Shown here: positions 1 through 11,613 of the stretch, in pieces
Position numbering within the stretch: position 1 is the first letter of the stretch
How the letters are laid out: the number at the start of each line of letters is the position of its first letter
Source of the DNA: Strongyloides papillosus
Lineage: Eukaryota; Nematoda; Chromadorea; Rhabditida; Strongyloididae
Length of the DNA: 64,000 bases
Direction: 5' to 3'
Assembly: GCA_005656395.1 (NCBI GenBank)
Contig: SRSI01000004.1
Span: 1,426,001 to 1,490,000 of the forward strand
Translations under genes and position numbers: made by a program
Notes under the pieces: generated by a model
The model's input: only the letters and a program-made list of their open reading frames with translations
Database searches by the model: none
Told to the model about the DNA's origin: nothing

Positions 1-3000
1 AAATATGTATGGAGATTAAAAAAATATTAAAAGTTTGTGATAAAAATGGTTTATATTACATTTCCTCCTATTATTATTTTAATAAAGTATTGAAACATTT
101 TTCCATGTTAAAATCTTATATCAATGTATTTATTTTGATTTTTAAAAAAACATCCTTAGAAACATTAAAAACTGGATCCTTTATACAAATAAAAATTGAC
201 TACTTTAAAAATAGCGATGATTGCTATAATAGTGAAAAGATAAATTTTTTTCTAATTTTTCAACTTCCTTATCTTAGATGACTGCCATTAAAACAATAAT
301 GTGGTTCGATAATCGAAAATAATATTATTCTACCAAACATAATTGCCTTTCTTAGAAGTATTTTGCAATACAAAAAAATGTAAATCATTGATTATTTCTC
401 CTTTTATAACAAATATTTGGAGCATGACTCTTTTTTTTTCGAAAATATGTTATGAACATTAAAGTAATTTTTGGTGCAGATAATTACTTTAAAAATACCT
501 AAGACAAAAAATATAATAAAAAAATAGTAAACATTTTTAAAAAGTTCAAAGTTAAAAAAATATCGAGAGCAATTTCTAAAATTTTTAAAAAAATATTTAT
601 ATATGTTAATGTTATAGTAATTTTAAAATGTGCCAAAATACGATGAAAAATTAAATATTCATTTTGTTTTTATGATATCTTTTGTCACTAAAAAATAATT
701 ACATCATCGGTAAGATATTTTGGGAAAAAAATTATTTTCTTTGAATATTCTATTTATACTTTATAATGTATTTTATTAACAAAACTGGAATAAAAATTAA
801 TATATAAATTCTAATGAAATAGAATTATATAAAAATTATTCAATTTTATTTAGGTACATGAATATACATAAAAACTAAAGTAAAATTACATTAGTTAACA
901 ATTAGAAAGATATATGATAATGTTAGATATTATTTTTTTACATTCAATAAATTATTCAACAAAATGTGAATAAAATTTCTAATTAAAGACCTACAATATC
1001 CTCGAAAAAACAATATACATGTAGGATCTTAAAACTTACAACAAAAAATATAAATTTTTGAAATGTATATTTTTTAATACCAATTTGTGTATTAGATGAA
1101 AATATATACGTAATTAGAAAAAAAATTTAACAATTAGTCAAATTACAAGCATTTATAAAATATTCTTATTCATTTAAATACGTTAAGCACATATAAATAC
1201 GTTTTATTTAAACTTTTTTTAAAAATTAATATTAATTTAATAAAACAAGGGTATTAAACATTATTTTTTTAAGAATATAAAAAATCATTATTTAAAACTT
1301 TATATATAAATTTTATTTATTTTGTTAGATTAAAATAAATAATTTTTCCTCTCATCATTCTTAAAAGAAAAAATAGAATTTTCTCTTTAGACGATAGTTG
1401 ACTTATAAATAAAAATAATTACAGTACAAAGTATTGTACAAGAAATTTATTTGTTGCAATTATTCATCAAACAATAAAATTATAACAATTTATTATATTG
1501 TAATATTTTAAACCTTTAAATAATAAGACTTGTTAAAACATTTGTTAATATTTTAATAGGTTCATTTACTAAAATATGATATCATTTTTAAAATGTTTTG
1601 TATATTGAAAATTTATAATTTCTTTAAAATAAAATCATTGTTAACAATCTATAGCAACCTTTGAAAGTAATCCAAATATATTTTATTGTTTAACCAATAT
1701 CCTGTTTTAAAAAACATCCATTTAATTAATAATCATGATTCAAAGTTAAAAGATTTACATTCAAAGTAAGGAAATTATTTTTTTTATCACCAATATAAAA
1801 AAAGAATAATATATAATAACAATATTTCATCATATTATGTTGCGTTTTTTAATGCCATAAATTTGAAATGAAAATAATAAATAACATCTTAGTATTTAAT
1901 TTTTGAAAAATAATACTAACAATACTTGTTTCAATTTCTCAGATAGGAGTAAGTTAGAAAATATAAAATTTATTATTAAAATTATATATTTCATCTAATA
2001 AAGATTTTATTATAAAAAAAGGAAATAAACTTTTCCTCAAAAATATTTATGTTTAAAAAAGAATTAAAATTATTTTTATTAATATCTAGTAGAATTATAA
2101 TGCATTATACGTGAAAAATTAAAAAAGTTTTATCTTTTATTTATCAATAATCTTTTTACAAAGGATAAAAAAAAAGAGTATCAGTTTATTTGAGATGCAT
2201 TTTGTTTAGGCTTCTTTTTCAACCACTGATAAAATGATAAATTTAATGTTTAAATTTTATTATATTAATTAGTATGCTTTTATTTTATAATGTTTAAAAG
2301 AATATGATACACAATTGTTTTCTTGCTAGTAATATTTTGCTTTTATCTGTTAGTTATACACATATTATAGTTAATGTATATATTAGTTGTTCTTATTTTT
2401 TTCATGCACAGAAAATTTTGATTTTTCTCGTGGTAAATCTTCATTTTTCTAAGAACAACTGTTGACACTTCATAACACTAATAATACTATTATTAACTGT
2501 TTTTTAAAAATATTTTATTATATAAAAACAATAAAATAATAATGCGTTTTCGATTAAATCAATTTGTAATTATATGAGCACTTATTCCATACTTTAAAAT
2601 TCTTTTATATAAAGCTTCCAAAAAAGAATAAAATATCATAACAGATTTTTATTATTAACTCAACTTTTTCTTTACACGTTTATAGTATTGTTTTAATAAA
2701 TTTATAACTACTAAAAATAGCATTTACTTTTTTCTCAACAAAATTTCATATTTTTTTAAGTAAGCATTTTATTTTTTGAGTATAAACAAATACTTTCATT
2801 TATGATATTTAATTTTTGATTAACCATTTTGAAAATAAAATTTCTTTGTAAATTAAATTTTAACAAATGTTCGTTTGTCATTTGCTTTATCACAATTAAT
2901 TTCTTTAGTGTTGATTTTGAGCAGAAAATATATCATCATAAATAACTTAAGGAATAAATTATTATTATTAGTTTTTTGAAAAATATCTTTATATAAATTG

Positions 3001-5363
3001 TTTTATTACTAAAAAAATATTTTCAACTTTATTAAAATGTTAAAAAAATTATTAGTAGAAGGTTATATTATATATATACTTTATAAATGATAAAATAAAA
3101 TTATGCATATATATTCTATGAATGTTAAAATAGTGTACATAAAAATAAAATAACTTAAAAAGGCTAAGGTTTTAAAGTATTTGAGAATTTCGGCACACTA
3201 GCAATATATTGTTTCTTTGGTTCTCATTTTTATTTTAATATTTCTCAGTTTTTTCTTTTATCCTATATTATTATTTTAACACACATTACACTTGAGAAAT
3301 GGTAGTGAAATAAAATTTTTGAAATTTATGTTATTTAAAAATAGCAAATTTTTTGTAAAATGTTATACCTTTTTATACTTAAATTATTTTAGATAATTAT
3401 TCTTGTTTTTTTTAACTCAATTTATAAATATACAGAAGCATTAAAAAAATCGCTTTTAACAAAAACTAGTCACATGAATATGCCCTTATATGTAGTTTAT
3501 TTATTTAAATTGTATTTATAGTTTCTACTATGTAAGATTATTTTCCATTTAAAGAAATTAAAGATATAAAAAATAACACTTTTATTAGTAAAAAACACTA
3601 TCTACAGTCATTCTTCCAACATTTTAACCATTTTTTTAATATTTATACGCATAAATAACAGAAAGGTTAATTATTATTTATTCAAGAACATACAAGTATA
3701 GTTTTGTTACAGAACATGTAGTTTATTAAAAACAAAACAACTAAATTTTATTTTGCTATTATTAATGTGAAAAAACCTGTCTGTATCTTTACTCCATTAG
3801 AAAAAAATTTTATAATATCAATACAGTTTTTTATTTTTTTACATTTATACAATTATATCATTTTTTGTTTTTCTTAGTAATTTAACTGTCTAAAACACAT
3901 TTTTTGAGTTTATTTTTTAGTAAAATTTTTTTGGAAAGTGCAGTCATATGATGTTCTAAGCTATCATTATGATTGTATATTAAATTTGTTTTTTTAATTA
4001 TTAAGCTTTGCTTGTTAAATGATGTTACAAATTAGCTACATAAATAAACTTATTATCATATATTCAAATTTTGTTTTCCATTTCTTATATATTTTTCTGA
4101 AAAAATTCCATATAATTAATATTTATAATAAAAATAAATATAGTTCCTTCTTTTCCCAATAAAAATGAATAAATATTTAGTGATATAAATTAGGTTTACC
4201 AAGTTTGAACTTATTTTTTCTATATTAACTTAAAAGTTAACTTAATATGAAAAAAATCGATAATTTAATTTAAAACGTTGTTTTTATATACATATGACTA
4301 ATAAACAACCTATTTCAATTTATTTGTTATAAGCACCTTTAACGGTGCAAATAATCTCTACATATTTTTAAAGGTTGCTTCTAGCTAATGATATTGTATG
4401 TATAATCAAACATAAATATATTTTATCACTATTATATATCCTATATAATTTTACATACAACAATTCAAAATCATTCAAAACTTTTATACTTCTTAACAAG
4501 GAATGTTTAATTGACCTAGTAAGATAGAAGTGTTCAATAAAAAATCTATATTGTTAAAGTATATATGCTATCTTGTAGTTGTAGATACGCCATTTGGACC
4601 TAATACATCTTGTTCAAAGATACAAAACTTTTGACTCTAGTTATTCTAAAAAGAATTTATCAATAGCTTTAAAATAGTATAAAAGGCAAAAGAAAAATAT
4701 GTTAAATTTAAAAAAAAAAGTATTATTAAAAGAATTCTTTTTCAAATGTAAGTTATAATTATAGAAATATATCGATATTTTTAAAATTTTTCAATTGTAA
4801 CAAATTGTAAACATGAAGTTATTAGGTAATTTATAATTTTTTTTGCCATTGTAAATTTAATTTTTCTATCCCTTTTAAGCATTGTTCAAGCATTTAATCA
4901 TTACATTCACCTTTTTTTATTTCAAAATTTTTATTGTAATAGTTGTATTCTAAGTTTTTTTTTATCATTTTAAATTTTAGTGTTCATAAAATGATTATTA
5001 ATCAAATATTTTTATGTTTTTTTAAGTAAATAAGAAGATACTTTGCATCTATAATTAGTGAGATATGATAATATAGATTCCATCATTCCTAAAATATTAT
5101 TTTTCATTCCTTTCTTAATGACACTACTTTTCTTTTTAAAAAATTTTAAATTCATTAAAAAACTAGATAAAAAAAAAATAATTTCCTAAAATTGTACTAT
5201 TACATACTATTTTATATTTATCAACTTTTAATAATAATTATACAAATTTATAGGCTATATATATTTTTAAATAAATATCTATATGTATATTTTTAGAAAT
5301 ATAATTGTTGAAATACAAACGTTTAACCACAAACATATTAAATTTTAAGTTAAATATTTAAAT
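1..5363. other. AT-rich intergenic region, no gene seen
   Basis: No convincing exon was found. The 90-codon open frame at 9-281 is rich in Ile, Asn, Lys, Phe and Tyr, as expected of random AT-rich DNA, and has no recognisable domain or splice partner. The rest is A/T homopolymer runs and short inverted repeats. Confidence 0.6.
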
Positions 5364-5926
5364 ATGCTTTCACCTGTAATTCGCAATGGAATGCAACTTT
5401 ATAAAACAAACAATTACAACCACCAACGAACAAAAAATGTAAGAGATAAAAAAATGTTTAACATTAGTATAACTTTTTTTAGTTAAAAAATCAAGGAATT
5501 AATAATTTCAAAATAAATAATACAATGAAAAGTGGGACAAAACAAAAAATTACACCTGATCAAAATTTGTCTAAACCTGTTGGTAGAAGCAATTTAGGAA
5601 GCAAAACTAACATAACTATACTCGAAAAAATAACCGAAGGAGAAGAATTGGATACATCCATTGTATCACAGTCGCAAAGTAGTAAAGAAAAAGATGAAAC
5701 TCATTGTTGTATTTTTAACAAAAATTATACAAAAGACCATAAAAAAAAAGTTTTCCGTCGTATTACAGATACATGTACAAATAGTGTATATAGATTATAT
5801 TATAGATTCAAAAATAAGAGAAGAACAAATTCAGAAAAAGTTGTTAAAGAAAGTGCAGTAAATAAAAAATATAACAAGAATGAAATTTCTCAGGATAATA
5901 AAGATAACAAAACATTATTAGATTAA
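5364..5926 (+). CDS. Small basic protein of unknown function (two exons, 172 aa)
   Basis: I do not recognise this protein. Exon 1 is 5364-5438 (25 codons), the intron is 5439-5482 (44 bp, GTAAGAG donor, run of T then AG acceptor) and exon 2 is 5483-5926. The frame is open across the junction and the phase is 0, which is why I prefer the ATG at 5364 over the later one at 5525. The product is hydrophilic and rich in Lys, Asn, Ser and Thr. It has a HCC-type cysteine pair near residue 89 and a basic stretch with FRRITDTCTNSVYRLYYRF, followed by Lys/Arg-rich sequence. There is no signal peptide or membrane segment. It converges with the receptor phosphatase gene about 540 bp downstream. A short splice-supported gene in an AT desert is probably real but could be lineage-restricted. 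Confidence 0.6.
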
Positions 5927-6464
5927 TAATGATAAAATTTATGTCAAATAAATTGATAACATTTTTTTGTTAATTAAAAAAAGCAAAAGTGAATAATGCA
6001 AATACTGTACAAAGAAACTAACTAGTTTTAAAGTTCAACATTATTAATACTGAATTTTGCCTTCTTTTTTACTGGTATTAACATAATAATAAATAAATTT
6101 AATATTTTATTTATTTTATATGACTTTGTAATTATTCATTATTGTATTAGAGTAAATAAAATGATTATATAAAATAAATTTATTTGTATTGAATTGCGAA
6201 AATAAGTGTTTTTTTTTAATTTATAAAAATAATTCTAACAAAATTTCTATATATATGATTGTTTTTAACGATACATAAAATATATATTATACATGTCTAT
6301 TTCAAATATGTATTTCATGTTTTTTTTTCTTTTTTTGATCAACAAAATTTCTTGGCAATAGAGAATATAAATTAATTTTCCCTGACATTATATATTTTTT
6401 TGTTTATAAATATAAACAATAAAAAAAAGCGATTTAACAATAAGTATAACATTGGGCATATTGT
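5927..6464. other. Intergenic region between convergent 3' ends
   Basis: This 538 bp stretch separates the 3' ends of the orphan gene (+) and the receptor phosphatase (-). It holds AT-rich probable 3' UTR sequence with several AATAAA-like hexamers on both strands. No exon was seen. Confidence 0.5.
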
Positions 6465-9400
6465 TTATTTGTTAAGATATGATAAAATACATCTATAACA
6501 AAATTCATATTGTTTGAAATTTTGAAATGTATATGGACGATTCATTACAATTTGCCTAACAGTTTGAAAAACATCTAATTTACCTTCATTTTTACAACGT
6601 TCTATTAACAAACAAATTGCACAAAACAATGCTGATCTAGTGGATCCATTTCTAAAATTAAAAAATAATTAATAAAAAACGAAAAAAGAAAATATTACTA
6701 CCGGCAATGAATTAAAATAGGTATCCTTTCAGAAGAACTTTTTATAGCATTATCTAAAATTTTTTCTACAAGATCTGTTATGTTAGTTGATTTGGGTATC
6801 ACATCATTATCCAACCAATTAGTGTAGTTATATTGAGTTATCTCATGAGTAATTTTACCCATATCTTGACTCATTAAAACAGAAATCTTACGTTGTTTCC
6901 ATGAACCAAGTATATCTTCATTCTTTAATTCCACTTTACATTCATCTTTATTGCCAAACACTTGTGTACTTCCAACAATTGTTGGCCAATAAATCTCTTT
7001 ATTGTCAAATTGTGATTCACTTGATAACATAACAACTTGTGAAATTCTTGAATCAACTATCATACGCCAAAAATCAAAACAATTTTCCTTATTTAATGGA
7101 TCCTGTGCTATAATAAATGGTATCTTACTACCTTTTATTCTAGTTGCATTTATGTAAGTTAATGTGTATCCCATCAAATTTGACAAAATAACTCTTGAAT
7201 TATCATATGGTACTGCGTATTTTTCCCTATTTTTACAGATATTCTCTTCTTTATTTGCTTGAATAGTTGTCTTTGGTGTATCTAAATTAATAAAAATATT
7301 TTCGTATTCACCTTCTAAACCATTTTTACATTCATCTGTTATACCATCAATTAAAATATTTTTTTGTTTCCTATTTATATCATTACTTTTATTTGATCCA
7401 CCAATTAAATTTGTTGACATAATACCTGATGTTTTATCTCTTACATTATTTAATGAAATATTTAATGATTTCCTTTTTCCAGTTAAAAGATTTTTATAAT
7501 AATTATCAAATTCTGTCCTGTCTACATCTGTCATCCCAAAAAGATGATACTCAGCTAATGCTCTATAAATAAAAACATATTGTTCTAAACTTTGTACCAT
7601 CATCATACGTTGACGTCTCATCTCAGAAACACAGTTAAAGACGTCAATTTTCCCTTCCTCCTCCATTTGGTCCAAGATATAATCTATTGTTAATAATGTT
7701 CCTGTTCTACCAACTCCAGCACTACAGTGAACGACAACAGGGAAAGTATTATATTCCTCCAAACTTCGAAGGTGTAAAATAAAACGTAATAATCCTGTAG
7801 CAATATCAGGAGCTTTATAATCATCCCAACTGGTAAAATGATATTGGTAAATTTTACGAATTTCATAATTTTCATTATTTTTATATAAAGAATCATCCAT
7901 ACAAATACTAGCTAATTTGCCATTAGAATGCCTTTTTACATTTGCGTACTCAGGGGTCATAATATCTTTTGTTGTTGGAATATTATAATAAACACTTTCA
8001 TTTTTTCCCTCATTTGACAATAAATTTCCCTTGCTTCCATTATTTTTTTCACCACCCTCAGGTAATTCATTTTTCTTTTTTAATTTAACTTCAAATTCTC
8101 TTACTATATAATCTGCATATATTGTTGTATTTAAAAGTTTTATTTCTAATCCATTATTATCGTCATTAAAACAACCTTTGCATACAACAAAATTTTCATC
8201 CTTCTCTGGCCAATATTTATCAACCTTTTTTCTAAAACCTTCTGTCAAATTTGCAACCATTGCAATAATATGACATTTTTGTTCCCATACCATACGCCAA
8301 AGATCATCTATTGTTTCTTCATTTGGACCTTGAGTTGCAATAAATAATTTTCTTTCTTTATAACCCTTAATATAATTAGCATTTATATAATCTGAATAGT
8401 GATCTTTGTTGACACGTTTTAAAACAACACGTGTACTATCAAAAGCTCTAACATCATGATATCTATTTTTCTTACTATTTTCTTTCAAATCACAACATGT
8501 TGTTGAAGATTCTTTGTAATGTGGAAGACCTTCAAATTCTTGTGTAAATATAAAATCACTATCTCTATGTCGAAGGATGTACTCTTGAACAAGATCATTT
8601 GTAGAAATAGGTTGATATACTGGTTTCAGTAGTATATGCTCCTTTTTTGATGGGCATAGCCCTTTAAAAATTCCCTTTCTAAAATATAAGGAAAAAGTTA
8701 GTTTTTTTTTGTTCATCAAAAAATATAAATAATTACCTTTTGAAGAAAAACAGGGCTGCGAAGAGTGATAAAATAATTAATAGGATAATAAAAATAATAA
8801 TAATAGTTGTGTTGTCAGAGGGATACTCTTCAACAATTGTTTTTAATTCTGATCTTAATTCAACTGGTTTAAAGAAACCACTATAACTATATTTTGGATA
8901 TGAGGGAACAATTTGTTTCTTAACTAATCGTCTCTCCTCATAAATTTTATTTTGTCGTTTATATCGATGATATAAAAAATTATTTGATAGACTGTCACTT
9001 AACTTAACTTTTTTAACTACTTCACCATTAATATATGAAGAAGAAGGAGAAGAAAGCATAGGTGAATATTGTCGAGATAAATAACTTTTAACAGATGACG
9101 TCTTACCACTATTTTTTTCTGTAGTAGAAATAATATTTCTATTGATAATTGGTCTCTCCTCTACATCTAAGGCTTGTTTTTTATATGAAAAAGAAGATTG
9201 GATAGCTGAAATATAAGTTGCATCTATATAACTTGGAAAAAGATGCCTTGGATAATCATATTTAGGAATATCTATGTCTCTGGCATAACCATTATCTATA
9301 ATTCCATATCTTGTCTCTTGACTTTTTCTCTGCCCATAATCGTCTTCCTCCCTCTTTCCTCTATGTAATTCCTCTTGTGGCTCGAAAAATTTTAAATATT

Positions 9401-11613
9401 CAATTGACTGACCAGGATGAGATGATGAGTACATTGAAGGTCGTTTTGAAAAACTTTTGCTTCCCTTTAAATCATTTATTGTTGGATCACGATCAACACG
9501 AGCAATCAAAAAACCGGTATATTTTAAATCAGATTTTAGTGCAGAATCTTCTGCTTTATAATGAGATTGATATGAAGCATTACATGGTTCAGTACCAGGA
9601 GATGTTATATTACCATCACCAACAATAGTTTCTTTGGGTAATTTTGAATAACTCTCTGCAATATATGCATAAAATTTACCTGATCTAACACTGTCTATTT
9701 GCAAATTATTTTTTAATGTTTTAGAAAATGTATCAATGATAATTGTATTGGGTGAAGGTAATGAATCCACTGAAACATTTAACCATAATGGTAGAATTGC
9801 TAAATAATAACATGATATCGGTCCATTAATTTCTTCAGGTTGTTTTCCAAATTTAAGTCCAAAAGATGCTTCTTTAACTGAATTTTCTATTCTTATTGGT
9901 TTTTCCACAAATTCTGGTTCACCATAATTTGTTATACACATTTGATCAAATGTTATTGGTTTACTTATACCGGCTTTATTCTCTGCCCATAGTGTAACTG
10001 TATAATTTCTATTTGGTTTTAATGGACCATACTTACATGAGATGACAGCATTAAAATCAAGTGGCGAAATTTGTCTTTTATTATCTCCACCCTCACCATA
10101 ATCAGATGGCATTGAATTTACACATATTGTTTGAGGCGAATCTGGTATATGATCTTTTGATAGTGTTCCATTTATAGGCTCATATCGTAATTTACCTTTA
10201 ACAGATGCATAATATGTCTTAATTTGTCCTTTATAAATTTTTGGTTCTTTCCATTCTACTTCGCAATGACTAACATCTTGTAAGAAATTTGTTTGAATAT
10301 TCAATATTGTTGGTGGTTCTGGAATGTCATCTTTTGTGTCAAAGCTTTGATTAAAATTAAAAGGATCATTATCTTCCTCCGTTAATGTTATGTTAAGTTG
10401 GTAATTTCTTGCTGGTTTTAAATTTTTAATTTGTTGGGGACTTGAACAATTTACCATAGACCAAATTTCAATGTTATCATTACGATCAATTAAACGTAAA
10501 TCAACAGTTAATGTTGATCCTTCAGCAATCTCCCAAGAAATGATGACATTGTGAGATGTTGATGTTATTGTTAAATTTTCAAATTTATTTGGTACTTTAA
10601 CTTGAAGTTTTATAGAACTACTTTGAATGGGTGATAAAAAATCTTTGGATGTTACATTACAATGATATTCACCATTATGTGTAGTTTCAACTTGCTCAAT
10701 AACATGGGACCAACAACGTGGTACACTAAGTAGTGATTGTTTCTCTGTATCTAATAAATCACCCGTAGATTGTATATTTTCTTTTTCTAATCTTTCCATT
10801 TCCTCATAAGGGTTTGTCTTAGGATAAATAACGTCACCAGATTTTGTTAAAAATACTACACCATCTTTTAATACCACATCATATGGATCAATATTTATAC
10901 AACAGTGCATTGTAATTTGTGTTCCTGATGGAACTGATGAATTTGGTTCAATTGATATAAATGCTTTTAAATTTCCTATCAAAATAAATAATTAATAAAT
11001 TCTCAATTTTAGTAAAAAAAAACATACTTTTATCACATTGAATAGGTGGAAGATTTGGCCATGTTAATGATGTACTATTATTTTCTAATTCATCAAAATT
11101 TGGTGGGCATGCACAAAAACCACTAATACATGTTGATTGTAAAAGTTTATACTTGTTTTTATAAGCATTATTCATTTCCGGACAAGTATTACCCTTATTT
11201 TTTTCACAACTTTTGGTAATATAATTTGGGCAGGTATTTGGACAATAACATAAACCAACAGCATTTGTATTTTTACCTTGTTTTATACACGAACCATACC
11301 TTGTACAATCTTTATCACTCTCACAATATTTTAAACCCGAATATTTTAATGATAACTCTTCAAATGTTTTATTATTATATGGAATTTCTGTTGTTTGCAA
11401 TGTTCGTGATAATGATTTTGTTCCAGTTTTTTTTTTCGATGGTCTAATAAAACCATCATAGTAACGTTTTCTACCAGGAGTTATACCATAGACTGATTGA
11501 ATAGGATATGTTGATGAAATACCTTCAATATTTATTATACCTAAATAATTAAGTTCATGCCATATTCCAAGGAAAATTAAAATCTGAGAAATGTGAGTTG
11601 TAACCCAGATCAT
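6465..11613 (-). CDS. clr-1: Receptor-type protein tyrosine phosphatase, CLR-1-like (four exons, 1662 aa)
   Basis: Exons, in transcript order, are 11613-11028, 10975-8737, 8678-6702 and 6651-6465; all introns are 50-58 bp and the phases agree. Domains: signal peptide; Cys-rich segment (about 75-185); Ig-like domain with a YHC motif (about 200-325); at least one fibronectin III domain from about 325; transmembrane helix near 915-938; phosphatase D1 with KNRY (about 1012), WDD where WPD is usual (1226-1228) and [10 protein letters not shown] (Cys1260), QSLEQY downstream; D2 with HCRNGSTR (Cys1600). Such proteins remove phosphate from tyrosine at the plasma membrane. The Ig plus FN3 ectodomain with tandem phosphatase domains fits C. 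elegans CLR-1, which opposes FGF receptor EGL-15 signalling. The orthology is inferred from architecture; family membership is certain. Oddities are a roughly 70-residue insert in D1 and a D2 that keeps catalytic residues. Confidence 0.9.

Noticed and set aside
9..281. 90-codon open frame on the plus strand
   Set aside because: Composition is that of random AT-rich DNA, with no domain, signal peptide or splice partner.
4334..4349. GCACC…GGTGC hairpin considered as a terminator or RNA
   Set aside because: Five-base stem only, no nearby gene.
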